From contig LLEY01000090.1 of assembly GCA_001414485.1 (NCBI GenBank), positions 62,001 to 126,000 of the forward strand: a stretch of 64,000 nt of DNA, given 5' to 3'. Source of the DNA: Calycina herbarum. Its lineage: Eukaryota > Ascomycota > Leotiomycetes > Helotiales > Pezizellaceae. Below the pieces are notes generated by a model. That model was not told the DNA's origin. It did not search any database and saw only the letters and a list, made by a program, of their open reading frames with translations. A program made the translations under genes and the position numbers. This document shows positions 35,300 to 48,072 of the stretch, one piece after another; the first letter of the stretch is position 1; each line of letters begins with the position of its first letter.

Positions 35300-38234
35300 T
35301 GCGGATAGTGTGCAGGTTCTTTCGGGTACAGGCTAGAGAGTATGCGCAAAATTGATGATGGCTTGTCAAGTTGAAAAGTGGTAGGTGGACCGGCGGCGCG
35401 ACGTCAACTCGGAATGTTTCGTTTTGCGTGCGACAGTGACAGAGAGTTTTGAGAAAAGGCGGAAGATGCGGAAGACTGGAGACAAAATCTTGTGTTGTGT
35501 CTCGACCGAAAATATGGCAAGTCAGGACGCAGGCAAAGGCTGGTTGAGGTGTACCCAGCATATAAGTGTGCTTTGTCGTGGTGGAGAAAGAATTTGGAGA
35601 TCGAGGTGTCGTAACGGTCGAAAAAAGCGCGCCTTCGCTAAAAGCCTGGTGCCAACAAGTTGCTATTCATCTCGCCTTCAACATTGACTTGCCCTAAAGT
35701 TGGTCTTAGTAGCGTGCGATTCTCGAAGTGAAAACCCAAAGGCTAAACAAGCACTTGGTTTTTAGTTTTGATATGAGCAAGAGGCTGCATTATTCAGACC
35801 TCGGCATCTGGAATTCTATAGAAGATCTAGGGCTATACTTGAGTACATCCCTCGTGACAATCCAACTATATTAAGCAAGTACTTAAGAGTGAAATAAAGT
35901 CATCTAGCAAGTGAAATATGAGAAGATTGTAATGAAATTGAGACCATAGAAAGTTCCTATTTTTCTTTGCCCACAGCCTAAATATAAAGTCAAGTAAAAT
36001 TTGAACCAAAAGAATACTACTCTCTATTCAATACTAAGCTAAGCACACCCCCGTCTCCAGCCATATTCTTCTCTAGATTGTTCCATTTCCCTTTTATTGC
36101 AACGGGGGTAGTTAGTTCCTGATTAAGTTTCCCGGAAAGTGTTCCAAACCCCGTGAGTCTGGCTTCATTTCTTTCCACCTCTTTCGCCACACCACCAGGG
36201 GGTGCAGGAATTCGTAACTGACCAAGAGTAGAACCCTCTGCTCTGCTTCCCCAATTGTTCGAACAAAACTCAGAAAATAAATCTAATCGTCCTAAACGAC
36301 TGGAACAAGGATATTTATTCTATCTTTATTCTTCTGGAAGTGTTTGGGCAATTATAGAAGGGAAAGGGCGAAGGGGCTACAGTTACTAATTCATGCAGCC
36401 CCTGGTACACCCTAAAAATAAACAAGAAAGTCAACTAAACTCTCAAATCTTCCTCGTCTCAAAACAAGGGAAAATTCTTCCTCCCAAGAAAAGTTTTCCT
36501 CGAACCAAAGAAAAGAAGAGGATTGTAGACAGCAGGCTTGAAATCATGTTCTTTGGATAAGCTTTGAATTAGCTGTGGCGCTTACAATCTTGGAATTACT
36601 CCATTTTCCCCAAAAGTACCATACTCGCTCTTGAACTCTTCTAGGCGACAATTGTGAAAGGAATACTTTTGGTGTGAAGAGCGCCCAACATAGTTCCTGT
36701 AAACTTTTACTACGTGGGAGTTGTAATGTAGGGGATTAAAGTTTTGGAATGACTCTACTTTCTCTGAAGGTATACAGTAAGGAAACACCAGAAGGGATGA
36801 GAGGAAGAGTAAGTCTCAAAAAATGATCTCGAAAACTTTTCACAACAACGACAAGAATCATTTATCTCCAACGACTTCGCTAAAGTAGGTAGGTATTTTC
36901 AGGAAATTTTGACTTGCGACATGTATTTTTTCACCTACTAAGCTTTAAACTCGCCCAAAAAAAAAAAAATAAGAGTTAAACTCAGATTTCCAAATTAGAT
37001 CACGACCAAGTGAAAGGGGAACCACAACCGCCGCCGCCGCCATCGTTTATTTCCTCACCATTAGTTCGAGTTAAAGCGTTAATTTAATCAACCACGTTCA
37101 AAAAGGAGAGAATATACGTCAATTTTCCGTATAACTCTTCCAGAACGAACAATTTCTCAACCATATCCACCTCCTACGTCATCCCAACCCCCTTAAAACA
37201 GAATCACCAAATGAAAATTTGAAAGCAAAGGGGAAGAATTAATAAAAAGCCAAAAAACCTTCATTTCGAATTGACTTCCCACCTCCAATTCCATATTTCC
37301 AACCTCGTTCAACCCTCCCAAGAATCACCTCATTTTCGTAGACCCCGTGGGATTTCACTCGATGCAAACAGGCACCCCCTAGCAGAAAACAGACTTCTAT
37401 TCTTCCAGCCTATATACATTTCTCTATCTTCCATCCCCCCAACCCCTCCTTTTTCGCTCTTCGAGGAACGACAAGCTCCAACATACTAATTAATACCCTT
37501 TTAACCTCAACAAGCGCCTATAAACCCAGCTCCTAGCCCATAGACGACCCCATATCTCGAGCTTCGAACTAGGTAAAGAAGAAGAAGAAGAAGAAGAAAA
37601 CGAGTACTCTCCCCCTTCTCATTTTCCAAGGGTGCTTCAAGGGAAGGAGCCCTCCACAACCAGCAGCACGGAAAGAAAACAAGGAAAAGAAATCAGCCCC
37701 CGAAAAGTCGAGAAACAATCAAAATAGAAAAAGACTCAGAAGAGTCAAGAAATCATACAAGTCATAGTTCACAATTCATCAGTGGCAAAACACAGAAGAT
37801 GTAATTTTTAAAATGTTTTTTCAATTGTAAAAGTAAAGGTATTAATTATATGAACCAGTCGCCGCCACTGACTCTAAGACTATCGGCGATTTTTAAAAGA
37901 CAGAACAAATAGGCAGCTCAACGAAGAGAACGTATGTACATCTATAATGTGTCGTGTTGCAAAATATTGCAAGGAGGTCCAAGGGTGTAATAAAGGGTGC
38001 AGCACACGAAGCGCGCAAATGAAGGTTGTGAAGCATGCTTTTTGTAGCATGGAGGTAGTGGTGTGTAAGGAGGATTTTTGGTTTCCTCTTCTCGTGAGTT
38101 TGTTGATCCTCCTTCTCATGGTCTCGGATCCATCTTTTTCATGTCTTGCTCCTCTTTTGTAGACATATTTTCTCCGCGACTTTCCTTCTTTTTGTTTGGG
38201 TTGTTGAATATCGAAATGGGTTCGAGATGGTTGT
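35300..38234. other. intergenic region with one MITE copy and simple repeats
   Basis: About 2.9 kb. It holds MITE copy 2 (36194-36406), a run of A at about 36958-36969, GCC repeats near 37030-37042 and a GAA repeat near 37576-37599. The frames on both strands are short or repetitive. The stretch 37880-38234 is probably 3' untranslated sequence of the DUF3455-like gene. Confidence 0.55.
36194..36406. mobile_element. MITE-like element, copy 2
   Basis: The 213-bp element starts ACCAGGGGGTGCAGGA and ends TCATGCAGCCCCTGGT. It is flanked on both sides by ACACC, a 5-bp candidate target duplication. It shares both termini and ordered internal blocks with copy 1 at 17523-17715. There is no open frame that could encode a transposase. 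Confidence 0.75.
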
Positions 38235-39072
38235 TCAAGCGTAGAACCAGTACTCAGCAGCATAAGGAACAGAGATGACACCCGTTCCATTGCAAGCAGA
38301 AGTAACACCCCCAGCCGTCTCAATTCGGTAAACAGCCTCAAGACCAACAGAAGTGTGAACATAGTTAAGCTTAGCAATAAGCTTGAGCCAATCCACAGCA
38401 CCAGTTCCCATAGGACCCTTGCTAGCAGTAGCAGGCGCCTTGACATTCTCAGTCTTGTTGGAGTACAGAATCTTGGACTGGGTGCTCAAATCGAAGACTG
38501 GGACACCGGCGGCGTCGAAGTAGTGGTTTCCGAGAACGGGCATGGCCATTCTTTTTGCGGCTGTTCGCACGTTCAATGCTCCTGAATCGATGGGTTGGTT
38601 GACTACTACGGCTGTGAGGGTGTGGAGGAGGTCTGGGTTGGTGTATGCGAGGGAGGTGACATCGTAAAGGGTTGCGATTGCGCCGATTGCTTTTCCTGTT
38701 GCTCCAGCTGCGTCGCAAGTGTAGTTTTGGATACCGTGACCGAGAGCTACGTATGCGAGGGAGAGAGTGGTGGAGCTGAGATCTGGGACGGCTGGGAAAG
38801 TGTTAGTTGAGTACTTGAAAAGGGTAGATATTGGGTAACTTACAACCACTGGCTGGGATCTTGGGAGCGGAAGAAGCACTGGCTGTTGAGCTGCTGGTTG
38901 CAGCGACGGTTGAAGAAGCGTCTTTAATGGTTGGGCTGGCAGAGGATGTAGTTTCTGGGGCTGCGGTTGTTGAACTTCCTGATCCACAGGCATCTTTAAC
39001 TGGAGCGGCTGCTGACAAGACAATCATGGAGGAGAGAGCGAGGCTCTGGACGATGGTGCGTAATGAAGGCAT
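38235..39072 (-). CDS. secreted DUF3455-like protein with Ser/Thr-rich linker
   Basis: Two exons (38844-39072 and 38235-38791, intron 38792-38843) encode 261 residues. A signal peptide is clear (MPSLRTIVQSLALSSMIVLS, then AAAPVKD as probable cleavage area). Residues about 28-76 are a Ser/Thr/Ala linker likely to be O-glycosylated. The C-terminal domain (LAYVALGHGIQNYTCD...GNHYFDAAGVPVFDL...AVYRIETAGGVTSACNGTG...YAAEYWFYA) matches my memory of the DUF3455 family of fungal and bacterial secreted proteins of unknown function. Potential N-glycosylation sites are NYT, NKT and NGT. The gene's upstream side faces the 12-kb gene desert, so its promoter could be very long. Confidence 0.87.
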
Positions 39073-39556
39073 TTTGAAGTTGGGATGTGTGAGAGAATTG
39101 TAGAAACAGTCGAATTTGCAGAGAGAAGTGGAAGATGGTGTTCTTGAAGGTTCAAGATGCGTTTGTGTGAGGTAGATTGAAAAGTAAATTGCAGGTTGAA
39201 CAGGCGCCTATTTCACTGAAGAAAGTGAAGATGGAAATAGAATTGAGGTGAGACGAGAAAAGTCGAGGAAAGATGAATGCGACTGGTGCTGGAGTGAAGC
39301 TGGAATGAGATGGATTGAATGAAGATTACTTCCACTTGGGGACGGAGAAGCCTTATACTTTCCTCACTCACGATATTCGGTATCCTGTCAGTCGGAATGG
39401 CAATCAAGGGTAGAATGGTACACCACATCTCGCCAACCTCGAGTGCAGACCTAGTAAATTGATGCTAAAATTGCTTCTGCAGGTGGCGTTTGGTGCAGGA
39501 GGAAGGCGCGGAAAGCCCCTGCCGTGAACCTGGTCACTACCACCCTTCGTCCCCCC

Positions 39557-39610
39557 CTTGCTCCTTCCCTTGCTCCTTCCCTTGCTCCTTCCCTTGCTCC
39601 TTCCCTTGTT
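39557..39610. repeat. 12-nt minisatellite (CTTGCTCCTTCC), about 4.5 units
   Basis: Four nearly exact copies of CTTGCTCCTTCC are followed by a degenerate unit and then a C/T tract to about 39656. On the minus strand a chance frame reads it as GAREGAREGAR repeats, which I do not consider coding. Confidence 0.9.
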
Positions 39611-40122
39611 CCCCTCTCCCCCCTCCCCTCCCCTCCCCCGGTCGTTCTTTCCCCTCCAAAAATTGAATTCATCCACCCCTGCTGACCCGTTCGTGCCTTC
39701 TCCGTTGTGGTTGCCCGTCTACTGCTAGTAAGCATCTTACCCCAGCACCAGTCTAGTAGTGTACGGAGTAGTGCAGAGTGCAGGCTAGTCGGCCACTCCT
39801 CCATCCGTGCCGCTACGCTACTGAAGCAGTCAAGCGCCATTGTTAGCCATTTCGTCCAAACTTAGCAACGATCAACCCTTCTTTTGGACGGCACCACTTC
39901 TCCAAGCGACGGAAGCGACGTCTACCGCGGGCCTGCCCACTCCAAGAGCCCGAAGCGCTGATGGAATCTCATCAGCCTGATTCCAACATTGGTCCAACAA
40001 CCGCGATGGATGGAAGGTAGAGAGAATGCCACGTTCTACTGCGCTTGAAGCAGAATGCCTTCATACGTACGTACACCTGACATAACTCATCTTACTGGAT
40101 ATTGCCGAGTCGTCACTTGGTT

Positions 40123-40158
40123 GTCAGGCTGTCAGGCTGTCAGGCTGTCAGGCTGTCA
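40123..40158. repeat. 8-nt tandem repeat (GTCAGGCT), 4.5 units
   Basis: Four perfect GTCAGGCT units followed by GTCA. No coding or regulatory role is evident. Confidence 0.9.
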
Positions 40159-43100
40159 CTCGAATGCTCCGTTCAAGGAGGACTCCGTGCACCGTGACAC
40201 TGGTGTGGGATTTGTGTCGAGTTTCTTGATTCCATGCCACCGATTAAGGTTAGTACCGATTACAGATTACAGATGCCACTTAGCCGGCTCATCAAAGGTA
40301 AACACTTACAGCATCAGATGTAAAAAGGTGGTATACACATGCCTAACCACCGAAAGAAGCCTACAAACTACTCTCCGAAAGGTGTCGTCATACTCCAGTT
40401 GTGCAACCACACATCTTCTCTTCCACCAATGGAATCTTCCGTCCGGGCTTACAATATTTCTCTGTGGGCTTGTTGTCCATGTTTACATGCACATGACATG
40501 TACCGTCCGAAGGAGCAACATGGTCGAGTCGCTCTCAAAACTCGGATTCAAATCCCAGTCACCACAGCGGAAACTTGCACCCAACTTCCGCTTTCTCCTC
40601 GCTCTTTTCAAGCCTTGAGACCCGCTTTGAGAACCCCTCAATAAGTACCGTTCTGACATTTCACGAACGTGCGTTGCGGGCTGATAACGAAAACGGTTCG
40701 AGTGCCGTGGCACTCAGAGGTCAGTGAGCTGCTCCTCCAAGGAGATTCAGACGATCCGGGGTTCTTTTTTTGCGCAGAAACCCAGAAATCCAACCGTTTC
40801 GATCGTCCTCGCTAGATCGCTTGGACACAACACACGTTTGATCTTCAAAACAATGTTTGGAAAACAAGAACATCAGATGAATAATGCATCTGTGCAATCC
40901 CAACAACATCTCCCCTCTCATCTCGCTATCTTCCGATGGCATGTCTAGCCTTATGAATTGTGAGAGACAACACGAGATGGTTTCTTCAATTGCTGTTGGT
41001 AAACCCTGAACCCGTGCCTCTGTAACAAAAGTTGAGACGAAGAACCCGCTTCCCAACTGTTTCAACGAAACTGTTTGCTGCTGACTGAATTCCCAACTCC
41101 AACTGTCATCCCAAGTTAAACTTCTCACATCCCAGAATACCTGGTACCCACGAGCCTCATCTCTTTCAGCCATCTGATCTCACACACAGCCAACAACTCT
41201 TCACCGCACTCTCAGTATCTCACCCCCTAAAGAGTACCTCACCTCGTACTCAACCGCGTTACGCAGACTCATCTGGCCCATCCTACTATTTCTTATCGTC
41301 ATCAATACCATTAGCAAAGTCGCAGCACGTAATATCCACAAACCTTCCAAATCAAGCAAGCCCTCCCCGTACGAATTAACTAAACGCCTGCGACACACAC
41401 CCCAAATAACAAAAAGGAACTCCACATAATAAATTGAAAAATACCGATCGAGAGTTCGAGTACAACATTCTTTTCCCCGACGCCTCCCCATTGGTGCGTT
41501 GAGCAGACAAGATCGATTTCGGAGCAATACTTACTTTTCGAGAAGGATTTTTACAAACCCTTGTTCGAGATGGCTGGCTTGCTTGCTTTCTTTCCTATCC
41601 CCCTGTCTTGCCTCTTCGAGAACTGGAGATGAAGAAGAAGTGTACCCATGCCCAACCTACGCTTGAACCACCACATCCCAAGCTTGGTCTTGTCGTGGTT
41701 GCGTATCCCACTGGCGTGTACGCCTCCCAACCGCGTCGGAAGGCCTGCTTCTGGGTCTGGCCTTTTCGAGCTTGAACCGAACGAACTGCTTTTGCCTTGG
41801 CCCTCCCTGTCAGCCATGTGCCTCACATGGCTGCTGATTTGCGTGTGAGTGCTCGGTTGTTTTTCTTCTGTTGGAAAGAAGAAAGCTCAAACGAGCAAAC
41901 GGGACTGGAGTAATTTATTCGAAAACAGACGGGATGAACGATTTGATTCATGGACGTTTCAACGTGTACGGAGGCAGTTGTCTAGCTTGCAGCGTGCATG
42001 TACACTGAACTCGGACTAAGGAAATAAGAAGATGGCAAAAGGCTTGTACACGAGTACCGTGCCCTTCGAGCTTCAATTTACCCAGTCTAGATCGCGGCAA
42101 AGAAACCTCTTCTCGGTGACCTCTGCATATTTTCCACCTGCCATGCCGCGATTAGGCGGGCAATAAGCGCATGCATGACCTTTCCCCTTTCGGGTTTTAT
42201 TTGCCATCGTTTTCCATCCCACCCTGGTTATTTGCCTTCTTTCCGATTTCTATTTCTGGAGCTAATTTATGATCATTTCTCGGACCCGCCATTGGTTCGT
42301 TCGCGGGACTTGCATGGGGAGAGGACAGGGAGGACAAGCGGGGACGGAAAGAATGGTTGTTAATCTTTCCCCTTTTAGATCTATTTGCTGGGTATTTGTG
42401 GTGGGAGGGATGGGAAGGAGAGAAGCCGAGATGTGGTGTACTGGTGGGTTGCTGGCTTCACCACGTGCTTTTTCTGCTTTCTCAAGGGTTTGGGTTCTGG
42501 AATCTTACTATTTCATCTTTTAGAGTTATGTGGTGAGCGGGCTGTAAAGAGATATTTTCGTTGAAGATCATTTTGGGATCTTGGTGAGGAATCTTGGTGA
42601 GGAATCTTGGATGGGGAGGTGGATGATGGGAGGAGCAGGGGGGAAAATGATGGAGGAAGGAATTCCCGTGATGACCTTAGAAGAACTTCGCCGTATCATG
42701 TGATGGTGATGTGGGATCCGGTTTGTCTATCTTACTTGAGGAGTAAGTAGATGTCTTGGATTTGATTTAATTGAGGTTCTGAGTGTACCTGCTACCTACG
42801 GTACTTGCCGGAGGAGCATGATTGATTGGGTGGTGTTTTCGAGATGTTGGCCACGGCCGAGTTACGAAGTACGAAGTACGAAGGAATTAGCTTTGTATTC
42901 CCGGTCTTACAGGTTGTCGGTGTATGGACTTGGATTCCGGTGTACGAGACGAGGTATGTCGTGAGGCTCAATTTCATTTCTTACTGAACTACCGAGTGAG
43001 TCTCAAGGACTTGTACACATGCACAATGAGTGTTTGATATCCTGCGAGTACTGTAAAACCTAAACCCTGCAGCGCTCACCAACCCTCTCAACCCTTTCAG

Positions 43101-43353
43101 GACTCAAGTTCTTCTTGCTGGAGAGGGTCTGATCCTCGTACAGACACAGCCTTTTCGGCTGTGATGGAAAGCTCAGGGCCTTTCAAAGATCGGAGCATCT
43201 CAAACAAGAAACTCTGTCGGTATTTGAGGGTGTGATGGATATCCCAACCTGACAACCTGAAGTCCAAGCTGAACTTTGTTCGTTTACCGAGAATGCCGGT
43301 AAGTTAACCAAGGAGATGCGGGATTTTACCATGCTTGCTTCCGTAGAGTTGAG

Positions 43354-43612
43354 TTCATCCATCGTGGGAAAAATGAAACATTGAAACTTCGTGGAGAGAT
43401 GTTTGGAGTTTCGAGAGGATTGCCGTACTTGCAGGTCGAGGACTAGGTTAGGGTTGAAGTTGGTGTACAGAACAGGGTCTGTCGGCTTCAGAAAGATGCC
43501 CCTATTCAGAAGACGGGATGCGAATTTATCCATCGTGGAAAAAATGAAACATTGAAAAAGCGTGGAGATATGTTTCGAGGTTTGAGGATTGCCTTACATA
43601 CAGGACTGGGAT
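43354..43612. repeat. duplicated segment, copies near 43354-43440 and 43525-43610
   Basis: Both copies contain CATCCATCGTGG- or ATCCATCGTGG-like starts, then AAAATGAAACATTGAAA, CGTGGAGA, ATGTTT and GAGGATTGCC, in the same order and at similar spacing, offset by about 170 bp. The block is non-coding as far as I can tell. It carries the TGAAACA motifs of the cluster. Confidence 0.8.
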
Positions 43613-44387
43613 GACGGCCATGAGTGTGGTGTGCACAAGGCAATTCCCAGTTGGGAATACAGGAGATGCCCTATCCAAAATCCAGAGGATCTGATGATCT
43701 TCTCCAGGTTCCCAGTGGCTTCCACGTTTTCCCCTTCTTCTGAAACGAAACATTCTGCTTTTTGGAGTTGGTTGGGCAGGTGTGCGTGGGACAAAATGCA
43801 AACCCCTATTCTTCACTTCCCGGGGTTTTCGAGGCTCTGCGTTCTGCTCCTGGTGATGTTACCCACCCATCAATTGATCGTCACAACTCAGCAACACAGG
43901 AAGGATTCCCACGTTTTCTGAAACGAGTTCTGATGTTGAGTTCGTCCTCCCGACAATGTGGTTAGTAGTTACCGATTGAAATACGACTGCGATCAAACAA
44001 AGTTGTTTATCCGGGAAAGTCTTGATATGCGAAGACAAGTGGGTTTGTGATGAGCAGATGGAATGAGATTTGTGAAACAGGCACCAAAGGATCTCCCCCT
44101 GCCTCCAGCCTCCACCCCGCAATTTTTTCCAAGAACATCAAACGTTCATCCCAGGTTTTTCGACTGAACAGAATCGGGGCGTTTTTTTTATGATGGTGGG
44201 TTCGTTCTTTGGGGTTTGAAACAGAGATAGGAAATCCTCCGCATCTTGCGATTGTTTATCCCTCTTATCGCAAGTTGCTCCCGGGGTTCAAAGTGCTGAT
44301 GTTCGCGAAGCTGTGGTGAGGATTATGAAACGAAACATTTCTTCTTTCCTGATTCGGTCATGTGGGATGACGCGATGAGGTTGAAAC
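43374..44387 (+). promoter_or_regulatory. cluster of nine TGAAAC motifs, candidate Ste12-type response elements
   Basis: TGAAAC occurs on the plus strand at 43374, 43382, 43545, 43741, 43919, 44073, 44217, 44326 and 44382. Four of these extend to TGAAACA (43374, 43545, 44073, 44217), the pheromone-response element bound by Ste12 in yeasts. I found none in the opposite orientation. Some copies sit in the 43.4/43.5-kb duplication and two share the longer TGAAACGAAACATT. Regulatory function is inference. Confidence 0.35.
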
Positions 44388-47300
44388 GGAGCGGAAAAGT
44401 TTATGTTGTATTGCATATCTCACTCGCACACGCTCTCGCTTTTGCTTGTTGCTTGTTGCCTTCTTGTTTTGTGTCGGTGTTGATTTTTCTTTTCGCACTT
44501 CTCGGAATTCTAGGGCTGTGGCCTTTCGGACTGTGTGGCCGTTTCAGGTTTTTGAAATCCTTTCAGCTTTGAATTGACAGCTTCTTCCTAACTCGCACTG
44601 GGCTCCTGGATTGGAAACATCATTTCTAAGGGGTTGATACTGAATACATCTTCAGATAGATTACCTTTGAAGAACGGTGTTCAGCCATCTTCCCCTATTT
44701 CTTTTCAAAGGCAGCATGACAGGACAGGTACGTACCAACACGCAGAGTAGAGCTGACTTTATCACGTTCTTCAGGGAGCCGTATCTTGGAAATTTTCAAT
44801 GTAAGTTAATTTATCGATCAAATTAAAACTCTTAGCTGGGAAAGCTTGGTGGTTGGGAAACGTGACTTAGGGGATGATCCGGCTTCTTGCGGGCTTAGCT
44901 TCGGATTTGATGTCTGCGGGCCGAGCCGTGCGGTTTTTTGTCCGAGTGAGACATTTTGGAAAGAGCTGATGGGTTGAGATGGAGGGAAGGGAGGTTTGAA
45001 GAGAGAGACAAGGCAAATTTAATTTGAAGCCGAGAAGATTTCTCTCTTCAATTTTTTCTAACGGAGTCCGTTTCTTATTTTCTTTTATACTTTATTTACC
45101 TGAGATTTAGTTATGGGTTTTCCTCTTCCAAGCGGAGGAGACCTAGTATGTAATAAAAGGATGAAGTTAATTGTTTCAAATACCTGGGTTATGTTCGATT
45201 GCTCCAAGTGTTTGGAATAATCACACAAACTTAATCTAGAAGTTTAGAGCAACGAGCTAGATAAGCTGGTACGAACCTGATGTCTTTACTGTGGCTTTTC
45301 CGTCCAGCACGAGGAAAAGTAGCCTCTTACAAAATCACTTCTCGTCCACTCTTCATTCGGCCTATAACTTGACAACAAGCTTCATATAATTAGTTGCCTA
45401 ATTAATTACGTGTCCAAATTCTATCGTCGATTTTCTCAATTTTTAGATATCAATGTTTGTACTTCCTCAATCCGCGAGGGTTGTTTCCACCACTATCATT
45501 CTAAAAATACCACTCGAGATCACGGGTGTATGCATGCGGGATGTCTATTCTTTCTCTATGATTGGACAAGCTAGTATCAGTCCTCTTCTAGGAAGGCTCA
45601 CTGATGATGAGCAGTGGCGGACTTCTAGACCACGATTTGAGAAATTTGGTAGAAGACAGTGTTTATTTTTGTGATTTATTTATATCATGGCGACAAATAC
45701 TCGAAGATGGATGGATGAAGGTGCGGTGTGGTGGTTTATCCTCCCAATGATTGTTCTTGGTGGCAAATCTCGAGCTTGATAGGGAAGTGATAGGGAGAGA
45801 GATACAACGACTTGCTCCGAAGAATAACACTGCCCTATTGAGAAAGGCCATTGGTTTGAATGGAGAAAGAATTTAGATTCCTATTTCTTGTTTCTTGCAT
45901 CTCATTGCGGAAAACACGACTCACGATCGAGTGTTGGATGCTGCAGCCTGACACTGTGCAGCCAATGTCGGTAGAAGATCCATAAATAGAACCGCGATGC
46001 TGTGTTTTTTCTTGAACACTTTAACAATCATAAATAGAAAATGAATCAAGTGAGAGGAATCCAAGGGGCATGTGTCTCTCTGATACAGAAACTGCTCAAA
46101 GTAACTTGACTTGCACATCAAATTTCAACGACTAAACACAACAGCAAGAAATTTGATAAACAGTAGAAGATATATTTAGAACTACACCACAGAAAGCAAC
46201 CATGTGACAAAGGTACAACACTTGTCCCACTTTCATTGCACCCAACTATCGCGCATGTAATATTCTCATGTTCGGAAAGACATCCTTCCGTACTATTAAT
46301 CGAACAACAAATCAACTAATTACTACCCTCCCAAGTACCCTATTTCCCATATCCTATTGCCGAAACCTAAAATCATCTACTACGGAGTACTTCCCACCTG
46401 ATTCGACGACGTAAATATTAAACAGTTACACGACTCAATTGCCGAACTTCCATGTCCGGAGACCTTCTGTACCGATGAAATCAATATACGAAATCTCCAT
46501 TCGGATCTCTTCCTCTCAAGTCTCCATGGGAAAGATAAAAACAACCCTTGTACTCCACTACAGTACAGATTCTGTATGTACCAACGTTTTTCTGCAAGGC
46601 AACCCACCCAAGAAAATTAAATACCCATCTCGCATCCATCCATTAAAAAACCTTGGTAACAAAGATAAAGTGCTTACTTAATTAATTAAATATTGGTCCC
46701 TCACACCATCCCACCATCCAACAAGTGCAAAAAAAATTCAATCCTTGTTCTTACATACAAAAAGCACGAACCACGGGGCGCTTAACCCGCCTCGCCAATT
46801 TCTCAACACGCCCACCTGCCTAACATGTGTACGGGTATTTGCCCGGGAAATATGCACCTAATTTACCCCCGAAAATAGATCCCAATGTCACACACACACC
46901 GAAAATGAGTGCGTTCGGCCCTTCGGTACGCCTTGTGAGGGGTCAGAGGGCGAGAACGCCCCACTAAAAGAAAGGTAGCTAAGATTTCCCGAATTAGAAA
47001 TGGATGGTGGAGATCCCGATGCAAGGCGCTGGATTCTTACACCGTGACTTTTTTTCGATTCAGATAGATTTTCTTTACGAGAGAAATGATTGATTTTCGG
47101 TTTCTTGAGGGTGTACAATGTTCCGATGGCGCCTGGGAGGAGTCGTACGATTCAATAAGCGCGAGCGTCTGCGTTTGTCTCGTCTTTTTTGCGGAGTCGT
47201 TGGGGATGTTGTTTTATCTGGTTTCATTGGTTGATGTGGTTTGGGTCGCTGAAGCGCCCTCCAATAGTATCGTGATAGCCGTTGGGATTGAAGCGCTTTC

Positions 47301-48072
47301 AATGTCTAGCAGGGCATGAGAACCTCTCAATTTGAGCTAGCAGGGCTCTCTTGAAAAAGGGAGTAATCATATATGTTTGGGTCGTGGCCACCATCTTTTC
47401 TCTGCCTTATTTTCTATTGAAATGGTGTGTGGGTTTAGGGTTGATGATTTGGATTTGATGGGATATGGTCGTTCGTGTCAGGTCTGATTGCCTGCAGCGG
47501 AGAATAGATGTTGGGAAAACTGTTGGTGAAATCCGGGCACCATTTAGATACCAGAAGGCACCAACACTTTCCAATTACCTGCGAGTGGCTTGCGATCATG
47601 GGATACTAGGTGGAGGGGAATTATTGGACGTCTCCTATGTTTAGATCGGTTACACGCCCATATTGAGATTTGGACGAAACAGTCTGTCGGGACGACCCTC
47701 ACGAGGCCTTCGAACGGTATCAGGTTTGTGGCATCGAAGCATGCTAGCCATTTGGATCCTTGGGGGGATCTTTCGTCCGTTGAATGAAGTATCTTACTCT
47801 GATACTCGTTTCGAAGGTATTGCCGCTACACCTCTATTCTACTAAGCTTGATCCAAAAGTCTCGTTACGAATAACTTATGACAGTTCCCGGGGTCGATCA
47901 TCCTTACGCGCCGTCATGTCATGGTTCTGTGGTTTATTGGCTTCAAGCGATGTTACAGTACCGAAGTTTGAAAAATACGACGACACCCTTTCAGATTTAA
48001 GGTTCATTTGTTGAAGAAATGAGAGGCGTATTTACGCCTCTGTTCTCCTGGGTTACGTATAACAGAGCAGGG

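Noticed and set aside
37880..38446. 188-codon minus frame overlapping the DUF3455-like gene
   Set aside because: Its upper part is a shadow of the real exon in another frame and the rest is presumed 3' untranslated sequence.
39451..39840. 129-codon minus frame with repeated GAREGAREGAR
   Set aside because: The repeat is a by-product of the 12-nt minisatellite, whose length is a multiple of three; the rest has no protein-like features.
40501..40600. tRNA-like B-box (GGATTCAAATCC)
   Set aside because: The five bases on either side of the T loop do not pair and no acceptor stem can be formed.
40055..40618. 187-codon plus frame
   Set aside because: No domain, begins within the 8-nt tandem repeat region, and overlaps other frames; probably chance.
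40721..41173. 150-codon minus frame (MAERDEARGY start)
   Set aside because: Composition is not impossible for a protein, but no motif, exon partner or start context supports it.
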